NCBI GenBank assembly: GCA_036872755.1
Contig: JAVHNS010000014.1
Location: forward strand, 620,001-684,000
From: Orbilia blumenaviensis
Taxonomy: Eukaryota; Ascomycota; Orbiliomycetes; Orbiliales; Orbiliaceae
DNA: 64,000 nt
Direction of reading: 5' to 3'
The notes below the pieces were generated by a model. It ran no database searches and was not told where the DNA came from. It saw only the letters and a program-made list of their open reading frames with translations. Positions 36,782 to 48,642 of this stretch are shown here, piece by piece (the stretch's first letter is position 1; each line of letters begins with the position of its first letter). Made by a program: the position numbers and the translations under genes.

Positions 36782-39700
36782 ATGTGGCTGCGGCACAATC
36801 CGCTCCACTACCTCCTGCTCGCGGGGTCACTGCTGAGCTCGTCGTGTCGAGCAGTCTTCAGCGACGAGGCGTTTCACACAGATTTTCAGGTCCAACTATT
36901 CGGTACAGCGTTAGATCCATCAAGTACCTTCTTCCATCAAGCTTCAGCTGGCAAAGCCGGTTCCTTGTTATATACGTTATCCAACCGGTTAATAATCGGC
37001 GCGATCAATCCTAAGGATGGAGCTCAGGTTTGGAGACAACGCCTTGGGGAGGGGACCGTGTCTGAGACCAACGACCTGAGCAAACTTGCTCGGTTAAGAA
37101 AATCTAAAGATGGTAGGGTAGTGTCTGTGTTCGACAAGGCGATAGCGCTTTGGGACGCAGCAACAGGACGAGCTATCTGGGAATATTCGGCAAGCATCAC
37201 GGTGGCCGACGTCGTCACCCTCGAGGCGGAAAACTTACTCGTGGTTGCCCTGAAGGGAGGCGAGGTCAAGGCTATCAAGCTGGAATCTGGAGAGATTGCT
37301 TGGGAAACCCTTGTGGGAGAAGGGTGAGCCCTCAAAACCGGGAGTAATAATACGTATTTCCGTCAAAGCTAATATCCTGATAGTCGCGACGTGGCCTCGA
37401 ACTTCAATTTTGTTGACGGCCGATTGTTCCTCACTTTAAGCGAACCTGCATCCAAGGCGCTAAAGACTGTCGTTATATCACCAGCAACTGGTGCCCAACT
37501 CGAGACCTTCGTCGATGGGGTCTTCGGTCCCTCAGACACCCATGTCTTGACCCCTCAACTTCTGCCAGTCACAGCCTTTAGGGACTCTGAACATCTTAAA
37601 CTAAATACTCTGGGGACAAAGAATACTAAATCTCTAGCAGTTGACAGCAAATTTCACGATTATAGATTACATGCTGTTACTAAGGACCTCCTCTTCATCG
37701 AGTACTGGGCGAGGTCTGCTGATTCGGCTACCTCTTGGGCGGATTTCTACACAATCAAAGATGGGGTTGTCACTAAGAAGGTTGATCTTCCTTACGAAAA
37801 CGGCATTAGTGTCTTTTCGTTGTCAGATACTGGCTCTGGTATCCTTGCTGCTCGAGTCAGTCGCAGTGATATTCGCATTTACGGTCCTGAATCAGATGCT
37901 CAAGTCATGGCGTTCGAGCTACCAAGTATGCTCCCGAGTGAACCCATTCATGCTGTGACTGAGGTTGTCAAACGAAGGGATGGTGCAATCGCCGTCCGAG
38001 CCGCTGTGACTCTTGAAGACGGTAACATGGTTCTGATTCGGAATGATCAAGTCGTTTGGACCCGACAAGAGTCTTTGGCTTCTGCTGTCGCTGCAGAATT
38101 TGTGGATGTCCATGAGGTCGAGGACGCTCTCGAGAAGACATTACACGCCGAGGAAACAAGTAACCTTGTTACGGCTTATATCAAACGAGTTACAAGACAC
38201 ATTGGAGAACTCAAGTACCTTCCAGGATGGATCGCTGGGTTTCAACAGAGCATTATGGGAATATTCGGACCTGTCGCTCCAATTGATGCTACAGTGGCCA
38301 AAGACCCCTTCGGTTACCGAAAGTTTGTGGTCTTCGTTACCCGCTTTGGTTGGGTAACTGCCATCGATACTGCTAACCGTGGCGCGGTTGTCTGGACTAT
38401 CCAGCTTCGTACAGCTCATATCTTGGAGAAGGACATCAAGGGTATCTTCCATTTCGGTAAGGGCGTCGTTGTAGTCGTCCTTTCGACAGGTGATATCTAT
38501 AAAATCAACGCTATCACAGGAAGGGGTATACACAAGACAGCCGTTCAAATCCTTCCTTCTGCCAGTGTAATGACTATCGAGTCTTCAACTACGGACGACC
38601 GATGGATCATTGCCGTCCCCGTGAAGGAAGGTGTGAAAGGTTGGTTCTGGCCTAACGATAAGGAAGAAGAGCTCACCAAAGCGCTCTCTAAGGCTACCCT
38701 GTCCCGGAAGTGTGAAGGTTCCAGTGGTATCTGTGGATACACCGCTAAACCCACTACCGACGGCCGTCTCATCCTCACCCCAACTTGGTCGTTCCGACTT
38801 CCTCCTAACCAAAAAATAGTATCTATCAGCACTCGACCTGCCCACGACCCAATCGCCTCCATTGGCAAAGTCCTAGGTGACCGCTCTGTAATGTATAAAT
38901 ACGTCAACCCACACCTCGCCCTACTAGTCGCAGCCGCACCATCTACATCCTCAATCTATCTCTACCTCTTAGACACGGTCTCCGGCACTGTTCTTCACAC
39001 CTCGATCCAAAACGACGCCGACACGACCCGTCCAATCGTCGCCACCATTGCTGAAAACTGGTATGTGTACTCCTACTACTCCAACTCCGTCGCCCGAGGA
39101 ACCCAGCTGGTAGTCACCGACTTCTACGCCTCATCTACCAAGAACGACCCGGGACATCTTTTACAACCTAGTATTTCATCATACGACCAGCCGCGATCTG
39201 CGTCGCCGTATGGGATCTCACATGCCTTTATCTTCCCGCATCCAATCACTTCACTGGCAACAACTACAACCAGACAAGGGATTACAACCCGCTCTATCCT
39301 TCTTTCAGTCCCAAAACTCGGCTCTCTCCTCTCGATTAACAAACGAGTACTCGAGCCTCGTCGCCCAGTAGGTCGAGAACCAACGGCAGAAGAAAAAGAA
39401 GAAGGATTATTCAAATACGACCCTTTCCTGGGCGTTGACCATGGTCGCGGGTCCTTATCACATATTAGGGATCTAGTAGGAATTGATAAGGTTATTACCA
39501 CCCCGAGTTTGTTGGAGAGTACTAGTATTGTGGTAGGCTGGGGGATCGATATCTTTGGAACAAGGACAAGCCCTAGTGAGGCATTTGATGTGCTTGGGAG
39601 GGGATTTAATAAGTTGGCGTTGATTGGAAGTGTACTTGCTGTTGGGGTTGGAACCATGTTTTTGAGGCCTATGGTATGCTCCTCTTATTTTCCCTTGGCT

Positions 39701-39789
39701 TCTCTGGTTTTAGGTAAAGTGGATAGATACTAACGGGGTTTGTCTTACAGGTTCGAAAGAAACAGATCGGACAAAGATGGGCGCAGTAG
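36782..39789 (+). CDS. EMC1: ER membrane protein complex subunit 1 (Emc1)
   Basis: Three exons, 36782-37323, 37384-39673 and a 39-base last exon 39751-39789, give 956 residues, close to other Emc1 proteins. A signal peptide (about 1-24) is followed by the family's N-terminal pattern AVFSDEAFHTDF. PQQ-like beta-propeller repeats follow: INPKDGAQVWRQRL (75-88), WDAATGRAIWEY (124-135) and LESGEIAWETL (167-177). A conserved C-terminal domain (DUF1620 type: GISHAFIFPHPITSLATT, YDPFLGVDHGRG) leads to one transmembrane helix (about 925-945). The short cytosolic tail RPMVRKKQIGQRW is completed only by exon 3. The EMC inserts tail-anchored and multipass proteins into the ER membrane; Emc1 is its large lumenal subunit. 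The start at 36782 follows ACC and gives the best signal peptide. Confidence 0.95.
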
Positions 39790-40499
39790 AAAAGGAATGA
39801 AGTCGGCGGGGTAGATTACGTTTGAGGTTAGCTATAATTACCAGTATAGTAGAGAGGCGAGCGAATAGTGTGTGACATGGCTTGGCATGTGCATAATCGT
39901 AATGAATATTCTTCTTTTTTTTGCAAGCGCTATACACGAATATGGATAGTTACAAAAGTGATAGTCAGCTGGTGACGTGGGCTGGACGTTTAACGAAACA
40001 CTCCTATATTTGAACTCAAATCACAATACCCATTGTGCTCGAAATATAGGCTAGATTGATGCATAATCAATGTATACATGTAGCTTTGATGTGGTTATGC
40101 GTATTACACTGGTATTAACATATCGCGAAAAGCTTCCCATATACGCACTGACTCCGGATTACAAGGGTATTAAGAGTATCTTTCCAGCACATTACTTAGT
40201 AGTACCTATAGGTCTTTCCCAGTTTTTGACACTATATAAAACTACTGTTTTGATTAAGAGACCCGGAATAGAAATTGTATACACTAAACAATACATCAAA
40301 CTCCGACGAACGAATAAAACCTGAACACCAGTAGATCTCGCACAGAATCCCGCATTTCGCATATATACATAAAACCCCTAGCATGCCAGGTCCCACAATC
40401 AAATATTTTTTCAAAATACTTTTGGTAGTCCCATAGACCTTTTGTACTTAGAGTACTACATACCATCCCTCAACAGATCTTCTAGAAACCCTTCTAAAC
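39790..40499. other. Convergent intergenic region, Emc1 / Pol eta
   Basis: Both flanking genes end here. It is AT-rich and should carry the two 3' untranslated regions and polyadenylation signals (several AATAAA-like sites, for example near 40313). Nothing else is seen. Confidence 0.4.
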
Positions 40500-43189
40500 T
40501 CACCCCCCCCTCCCAAACGCCAACTTCTTCTGTCCCTTCTCCAACACCGGCCCATTTTCTCCCTGCACATGCACAATCGCATGTTTTGGCGGCCTACCCC
40601 TTCCTCTTTTCACCGGCACTGTTGGCTGTGAACTCCCCTCCGGCTTTTCATCTTTCTTCCCGTTTTTATTTGTGGCGTTTGATGTAGATGAAGAACTCCC
40701 TGGTCTAATAATACGATCTTCGTCCATTAAATCCTTTGCGAAATGCCAATCGGAGTGTTCGTCTAGTTTGTCCAGTGGGATGCGTTTGTTGTTGCAGCGG
40801 GAGCAGGGGAATGATGTCTCTTCCTCCTCTTTTTCCTGCTGTTGGTTATGCTGTTTTTTAAAATGGGGGTTTATTGGGTCTGCTGTTGTGGTAATGCTTG
40901 GTGTGTTTTCTTTTGAAAAGAATCGTATGCGTCCCGAGGAACTGGTGCGGATTGTGGACGGCGGAGGAGCACTGTTGTCTATATGGTTATTTGGGGTCGC
41001 GGTGGAATCCCGGGTTGGGTTATTGTCAAGGGGGGTGTCTTTTAATGGGTCTCCGTATAAATCGTTATCATCATCCATTTCAAATCCCATTTCATCCTTT
41101 TCTTGTCCATCGGAGTAGAAGAAAACACCGTCATCTTCTTCCTCCTCCTCTTCTCTTCCTTTGTTCTCGAACCCGATGTCCCTGTAGAATGTCTCCTCGC
41201 TGACTCTTCCTCGACTGAAAAAGTTATCAATCCCGAGTTTTCTTTTCTTCACACTACTACCCCCCAGTCTCCCATCTTCAATCGCCGAAGGCGACGCCCT
41301 CTTCAAGCTCTCCTCCTTCATCACCTTCGCTTCCTCCCCTTTTACCAACCACCCTCCGATACCCCTATTAGACCCTCTCCCAATATCATCAAACCCTCCT
41401 ACACTCAATGATAGGTTCCCACAAGGCCAGCATTTGCCTTCCTGCTCGATCTGTTTTAACAGATTTCTGGCAATGGGGAGTAACAACTCTTCACTGAACA
41501 CTTTTCCTACAGGTATACCTGCTTGTCGTGACTTTGTGACTTTCCCGGCTCTGTGGTGTAATGTCATTGTCCTTGGTCTTCGTAATGATATGGGTTGGCT
41601 GCCTGTTATTTCAGTTCTTTCGTCGCCATTGTAGTGGGGGTATTCGACCGGTTCGTCTGATTCCTCGTTTACCCTGCTGACTATATCCGCGCAGAATACT
41701 TTTAACCAGCTATCACCTTGCTTATACCGTGTAATCGCCGGATTGAAGCTCTTCGCGCTAAGCATGCTTTTAATCTCCGTTCGAGTGATCACCTCTGTGG
41801 TATCAATACCTCGAATAGTCTTATAAAGCCATGTACCAGTATCATCCCCCAATTTGGCTTTAAAAGTCTCAAGCGGGACAGAGAGGACTTCAGAGACGTT
41901 TTCGGAGCCAAAAGCGGTTGCGACTTCAGAGCCCAGTTTTCCGCCTAGATTTCGGATGCTGGTGAACTTCATAGAGGAGAGGAAGTGGGTTATTGAGCGG
42001 TTGCGGACTATGGTTTGTTGATTGGGCTTTTTGTAGCCACTGCCGAGTTTGGCAAGCATTTTGTTGCGGGCGATGCCGGCTGAGCTGTGCAATTCATACT
42101 TGTTGGTATTGAAGGTGTATTTTTGGTAGATGAGGGGTGGTTACTGCTTACCAAGTATACCCAAGTCTTCTTCTCACCTCTCCTCGTATTTCTGCTACGA
42201 TCTCTGCTGCAATCCCCATGATGATATCGTCCCAATCCACAGGGTCTTCTTCCCCTTCTTCACCATCATCAAGATCTATTAGATGGCTATCACCCCACTC
42301 CACACCAGCCACCTCAGGCATCCTCAACCTTTCAGTTGTATCTCCATACGGCGGCACAATCTCCCCACCCACAACCCCAAGCTCCTCATCATACCTCTCC
42401 ACCAGCTTCTCAAATACCAACCCAGACAGATCCAAAAAGCTCTCGTCAACACTCGCCTTCTCAACCTTGGGGCACCCTTCTCTGAAGATCGCCAGTATCT
42501 TTTTAGATTCTCGTCTATAGTGGTCTAGCGAAACTTTGTCGGTTGAGATGGATCCGTGGGTCATATCGTGGTAGCCCATTACTGCTGTGTCGTTCTGTAC
42601 TCGCCAAGTAGCGACATGGACGGCCATTAGTGAGGGACATTTACGTTTTGCGTCAGCGACGTTGCGCATGCGTGTTATCCCGAATGCGCGGGCGGGGTAG
42701 TTGACTGCTATCAGTGCTGTAATTGTTTTGATATTGTTAGCTGTTTTTATATGTATAGAATTTGGAATTGTGGTGCAGGTGGAGGGGCATACCATCCCAC
42801 TGTTGGACTGCCAGTGGCTGGTCTTCGGGAACACCGAGGCGGACCATTTCACATTGTGCCTAGGTAAACCACGGAGATATCGAATCAGGTAAATGTACTC
42901 CTAGATATATATACATATAAGTATGTAAAAATGGTACTTAATGCGACATACATAGAACGCGTCTAGGTCTCTATTATAAAAAAAACACTCAATATTAGAA
43001 TAAATTGCTGATACTACAATACAGATAATGCTACTACTTTGATTCCATAGGGTGCACGTACATATGGGCAATGACTCGCAACGGCGAGTTGACGTTATAT
43101 TTGGCCATTTGGAGGAGGTCCTTGTATGAGAACTTGGATTTTGGACGCTGGGCAGCCGTTGGAGACGGCCAGTCTGTGAAGTCGTCCAT
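40500..43189 (-). CDS. RAD30: DNA polymerase eta (Rad30)
   Basis: Five exons, 43189-43062, 42970-42952 (19 bases), 42859-42793, 42716-42152 and 42084-40500, join in frame to 787 residues. Pol eta is a Y-family polymerase that copies past UV pyrimidine dimers in the nucleus. Visible motifs are IDLDAFYAQCE (43-53, metal ligands D44 and probably the backbone next to it), VNYPARAFGITRM, SVDESFLDLSG with the catalytic Asp-Glu pair, YTCSAGIARNKMLAKLGS, and QTIVRNRSI in the little-finger part. Near the C terminus is a UBZ ubiquitin-binding finger (CSRC ... EHSDWHFA). Next comes an AT-hook KRGRGRPPK (752-760), then QKKLAF (778-783), a weak PCNA-box-like end. The third and fourth joins restore WDALIAVNYP and YTCSAG, both diagnostic. 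Eight G residues (minus strand) precede the stop. Confidence 0.93.
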
Positions 43190-45898
43190 TTCCCTCCCTC
43201 TCCCTCTTTTTGTTATTGAAATTAGGTATGATTATAGCCCCTCTCTTCTTCGAATTACTGGTATAAGGATAGTAGTAGATAATAGACAGCTGTGGGGATT
43301 AAAGTTTGAATAGTGGGGAGAAAGGAAACAAAAGAAATAGACAGAGTATAGTTATCATGGAGGGTCGTCAGCATCGTGAGATAAAAGAAACAAGGAGGAG
43401 AAGTAGGTTGTAGGAGGTGACCACATGCATGAGTAAGGACAAGAACCCCTGTCAGAGCTGGGTGGTGGGAGGGACGAGGATGAGCATCTGGGAAATAATA
43501 GTAATAAGAGAGAGACAGGCGGGACGGGATTGCGCAAAAAAGGGCTTTCCTGTGTAGTGCAGATCGGCGGTAGTTGAGGGTTGGACGCGCCGGTCAAACA
43601 ACACGCAAACAACACACCGCGACATCACGTGGTAAGACAAAGATGTGGTGGTACGGTATGAAGGGGGCAGGTCGACTCGGCCTTCCATCTTCGGTCAGCA
43701 ACAACAATATATAACGGACAGCTGAGCACAATACATGCATTTGGAGTGCTCGGTGGTTAACTGCATCGATTGGGCTGGTTGGTTTTCGAGTAGATTATAT
43801 ATTGCACTGCTTGTATTGGGGACTTCGGGAGACTTTTCAATGTATCACAATCCAAGTACAGAGTACTTCGCCTGTCTAACCAATAACGGGCTCTTTCGAA
43901 TGTAAATATTTGCAGATGCAATGTAAATGGGGAGAAGGGAAGCTCTCCCGACTCGACCCTCACTCATCACAGTACGATTACGAGTACAATCTTTACATTT
44001 GATACTTCCGAGAATCCGAAGAAGAGGGATAATTAAAAGAATCGAATGATGGGAAATCACGTTGCCTGCACTCCATGCGCCTTGTGCATTAGCCAGCCTT
44101 CCTCGAATCCACTCTCATCCAACGGCGGCCACACCCTTCCCTTCCGTTTTTTTTTTAAATGCTATAACCCACCTGTTAATTAAATCTAGTATAGCCGGTC
44201 AGTTCTAGTCCAGTCTGCGGGCAAGGTGCATTGCATGCTCTCTCGCATCGAAGCTGAAAAGGAAACGCGGAGTCGAATATCGATTCGTATGCGTATTTGA
44301 CACTAGGTGCAGATTTGCCAGCGAATACATACAGCTGTTTGAAACATTAGCAGCCCACCACCCCCCTCCCCTTCTCTTCACATCACTTCGTTTTCCCCCC
44401 AACCTCCCTCTATCGATCGATGCAGTTTCTTTCTGAATTTCTAAATGGCGCCCCCAATAATATTATTATCATAACCGTAACCGGATTAAGTAAATAAGAA
44501 GTAAGCCAGCAGAGTAATTATAACCGGTATGCTGAATATAATGTATACATCCCGCCATCTAGCAGCGCTAGCTCCCACGCCCACTTGACCTCTCTTTTTC
44601 TGTCACTGTAATCGATCCTTCTTATAATATATGCCTACTTACCTACCCACTTAGTACACAAGTACATACACGATTGGAGGTTTAATCAAGTGACCTCGAG
44701 CTTTGCTTTGAAGTTTTGCTTGCCTACTCCCCGCCATCCCGCGAATTTCGAACCTCCACAAAATACCAAAATTATACAACTCCGGAATTCAATTCATCCA
44801 GCGAGTACCCGCGCTCAGAGAGCAAAGATAAAAAATTGAAATAAATATAAAAATAAAGAAAAAATCGATTGCGGCAGCTCAATCCGATTCATTACACAGA
44901 CGACGGTATTACAAGTATTACCTTACATGCTACATAGCCTTCTTTCTTGTCCTACCTGCCGTCGTATCTTGATCGATTGGAACCTTCAATTCACTTCATT
45001 CTCGTCTCACCCATTCAATTCCGATTGAATAATACAAATATCTTATATATAGCGTATACACACACACATACACACGCGGCAGACACGCATATTTGATACC
45101 TACAGGTTCTCCTACTGCCAGCTAGCTTTGTATCTCTGCCTTGCAATTGATTGCATTGTAGCCTTGTTTTTCCTTTTGAGAACCCTCCCACGACAGCGGC
45201 GACCGTACAGCTGTAGAACAAACACCTCCTACCATCATATATTTACTTAGGCAGTTCCTTGGACGCCCATCCACCTGCACTTCCTTCCGCGTTTTTTCCC
45301 TCCCGCGACCCGGCTTTCGACAGGGGAGTATAAAAAAGAGATAGAAAGGAAGAAAGAAAGAAAGGGGAAAGATAGAGAAGGTTTTCTCTCTCCGCCACAG
45401 ATTTTGTGTGATAGATTCACAGATCCAATTGCGTGTTACAGGCGAGAATTTAGAGGAAAGGAAGAGCTCTTCGATTTTTGCAACCTGTGCTTGAGAAACG
45501 GACAAATTGCCGGACCAGATCAATCCTTCCCGCCAAATCGCTGTCCTCCCACCTTCGATTCCTCCTAAACGAACCAATTGGCCTTTCCAACTAGCTCAAT
45601 TGATATATCTTTCTTCCCATCGCCATCTCATCGGTAGCATCTCCATCTCATCATATCCTCCGCTCTGTTTTGTCCCTCTCTCTCCCGAATTCAAGCTTCA
45701 CAAAAGCTGGTTGCTCTTGTTGCCCTGGCCATGCCCAGCACTTGACCACCAACAGACCCACAATTACCGAAATAGGAAATATCCAGATCACGCAAACACA
45801 GTAGCTTTCCCCGGCCATTCACCGATCAACCTCACCACATTTCATCGTACCTGCCCGTTACATTCCCGCCGCCGGTAATATCTTCTTCAACCGCTTTC
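43190..45898. other. Divergent intergenic region with a pyrimidine-rich leader
   Basis: This lies between the minus-strand Pol eta gene and the plus-strand 84-residue gene. A TATATATAG-like run lies near 45042-45052, followed by a CA repeat (45057-45074). From about 45500 to 45898 the plus strand is strongly C/T-rich, as in a long fungal 5' untranslated leader. An open frame 45507-45878 (123 codons) ends about 20 bases before the ATG at 45899 and could act as an upstream ORF. No separate gene is supported. Confidence 0.45.
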
Positions 45899-46336
45899 AT
45901 GAACGGAAGCAGGATATCATGTCTCGACTTTGGTTACAGAGAAGATGTATGTCCACCGTTGTTTATCCAATTTTTTTTTGTTCTGATCGGTTCGATTACT
46001 TATTTGGAGTTGCTAACGGCTGGTGGCGTGTCTGTATACAGGACATTCTCAAGCTCGCTTCGTCGATTGCATACCATGATAACACCACATCCACCACTAA
46101 GGTATTACCGCCTATTATATATCCTTACTATCGTTTTGAACCAAGCTGGACATTCAATCTCTGACGTGGCCGTATTTTGTTGAATTTAGCAAACACTCGA
46201 AACCCTCTTCCTTGCCTCCAACCAGCTCCGTGTCCATGCAGAGGAGTTCATCGAGAGCTTATCATGCCTACCTAGGGCCTACAGTGCGATTGAACAAGCC
46301 ATGATCAGGAGGTCACGGAGGAGGCGGTTCTATTAA
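45899..46336 (+). CDS. Small three-exon protein of unknown function, 84 residues
   Basis: Exons 45899-45946, 46042-46101 and 46190-46336 are all phase 0 and join to an 84-residue protein. Splice signals are strong. Intron 1 has GTATGT, a GCTAAC branch point and ATACAG. Intron 2 has GTATTA, CTGAC and TTTAG. The product starts MNGSRISCLDFGYRED, continues DILKLASSIAYHDNTTSTTK (exon 2) and LETLFLASNQLRVHAEEFIE (helical, exon 3), and ends in a basic RRSRRRRFY. There is no signal peptide or membrane segment. I do not recognise the family; a small helical nucleic-acid- or protein-binding role is only a guess from the basic tail. An in-frame TAA at 45876-45878 upstream supports this start. It could also be the end of a longer gene with an unseen first exon. 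Confidence 0.6.
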
Positions 46337-48642
46337 CTTCTGCGTGGCTCCTCTTTCCCAGCCTCCGGACCCTATATGGGGGAGAACTGTCGATACTGCC
46401 TTCAGTAAGCTGGCTTTACCGGTGGTTTTGTGTAACCACAACTATCTTTTATGCTACGATATTCATGATACGATCTTACTACATCTCCACTGTATTCTTT
46501 TTTTTGTTCTCGACGATTTTCCTTGGAATATATCTTATTGGCGGGGAGTTTATTTCTCTTTTTCTTCAATTATTATTGTTTCGATTTCTCTTTTCTTTCT
46601 ACGGCCTGGAGTTTTTTTTCGTTATGTCGGACCTTTTGGACAACCCCCGAAAAGAAGCCATGATATCCAATTTTCTTATCACTCATCTTCCCCCCCATTT
46701 CCTTTTCTATTCACACACCCAGAACGATCCTATGACGACATAATGAACGGAAACAAGAACAGATACGAACGACAAAGACCATGCATGACCAAAGCTTTTG
46801 ATGAAAATACCGAACGCAACATTGACCTTCAAGCGACCCAACCAAGAAATCTCTTTGAATTTGAAAGAGAAAAGAAAAAAAAGGAGGGGTGTCTACCGTC
46901 AACATTTCCAATGATTTATACCTAACGACCAAATCTGCTACGATGATTTTCTATTTCCCTTTCTTCCCCTTCTATTTTCCCCTTCATCTCAACACGTCTA
47001 TTACTCAATATATCTACACGATGCTGCTACGATGACCATATTTAGCGAGCGATCATATGATGTTTTCAATTTTGAAGATTTTCTTCTTCCTCTTCTTTTC
47101 CCCTTTTTTGTAGGGGATTCAAGTGTATTACTGGCAATTTAGCTTTTTTGTTTGGGATGGGCCATTTTGACATGTATTTTTATACTCCTTACTTACGATA
47201 TATTACACTACTACAAGTCCGATGATATCAGGAGTTGAATATTGAGGCGTTGACATAGGCAGGTTTTTGTGCTGTATTATTGTACGGACATTGCCCCGTG
47301 CTTGATAGTACCTAGGGGGCTCGAAGGATACGGCATTGGTTATAAGGCAGCTACCGTACGGGGGTTTTGGCTAGTTTCTCAAGACGGTTTATAGAAAAAA
47401 GCGAACTTAAAACAGTATAAACAATGACTTGAAATGTTTTGATATTCGGAAGCAGTCTCAGAAAAGTACCCAAAATCCCTACGGTAGTTATTTGAATCAA
47501 CTAAATTGTATAAATAGGCTTGCTATATCATCCTATCATCCCTATTAGAGCTCGAGACCAAATTTCTCCCTTCTAGCAGATCTACAGAATATCGAGAACA
47601 TCCATACTATTATGCCAAATTCTACATTTGTAGCAGACTGGCGCCCGGGACCGAGACTACTAAACTCTGGTCTCGTAAACCAGCCTCACTAAATTCCCAT
47701 ATACGAAAACTAGACGTCAAAGCCATCAAGACTCAACCCCAAAAACTAGTACATAGTTAAGTACCTGGTAATCCTGCGGATCTAAGGCACCCCAAACCTC
47801 TAACCTCCCCAAGATACCGTCTCAACTGACCCATTGTTTCATAAAGCCCGCCATTCAACACCATATTCATACCCACCCCTTCCATCCACTCATTCCATCG
47901 GTGCTTCTTATCATCAGTCGAAAACCGTTGTGACCCACGGTCAGCGGCGTATACCCACACCAACAACGAACGAGCTTCTTGAACTGTTTTCTAGGATTCC
48001 AGGATCCGGTTATTTACCATGAAACCCCCCCATAGTATAAACATTAGCCCATACCCGTTGGCCGTGATTTTAGATGTCGTGAATTCGCCAAATATGCAGT
48101 TGGGTGTTGCATTTTGGGTCCCTTTGGGGGCTCCAATCTTCCGTACATGTGAAAAGTCCAATAACTCCTCAGACTTTTCTCGGGACTTCATCTATGTTAG
48201 ATACAATACGAGGTTTATACCTACTTAGTAGGTATTTATGATAGAATCATGGCCTAGCTAGCTAGACTTTGGGGTTTTGGGCACCGAGCCTTTGTCGTCA
48301 ACTACATTAATTTAATCTATTGTAAGGTGCTGGTAGCATGGATGTGCGCATACCCAAATATTTAACATCATATATATTTAGTTTCATTATACTAATACTT
48401 TTAAAGCTGCACTGAATGCAAAACAAAATTGAAAAAAAAAAGGCATCCCAAAAAGCTACTTAGATATTGAGAATTTTGGTGTTCTGCCCCCCTAGCCCAA
48501 ATATTGATTACACACTACCAATAAAGCGCGTGTGGCGTTTGGGGAATAACGACAAAAAAAAAAGTAGATATAACTTGCTAAAAAGTCATCCCCCTTGGGT
48601 AATTACTTAAGTAGGTAATTAGGAAAAAAATAAATAGAATAT
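46337..48642. other. Convergent intergenic region with a coding-like fragment
   Basis: This holds the 3' flank of the 84-residue gene (T-rich, 46440-47160) and the 3' flank of the Wbp1 gene. A minus-strand frame at about 47993-47757 has protein-like composition and is listed separately. Nothing else is recognised. Confidence 0.4.
47757..47993 (-). pseudogene. Coding-like fragment, possible exon or gene remnant
   Basis: After a TAG acceptor at about 47994, a minus-strand frame of about 78 codons reads as ordinary protein, for example VQEARSLLVWVYAADRG, KHRWNEWMEGVGMNM and GGLYETMGQLRRYLGE, and then reaches a GTACTT donor-like site after LRSAGLPG. I could not find a partner exon with matching phase upstream: the obvious donor, GTATGG near 48060, follows a frame with a stop. 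It may be an internal exon of an undetected gene, a decayed copy, or chance. Confidence 0.25.

Noticed and set aside
46344..46925. 193-codon plus-strand frame after the 84-residue gene
   Set aside because: Overlaps other frames, is rich in phenylalanine, leucine and tyrosine from T-rich DNA, and follows a clear stop; more likely 3' untranslated sequence.
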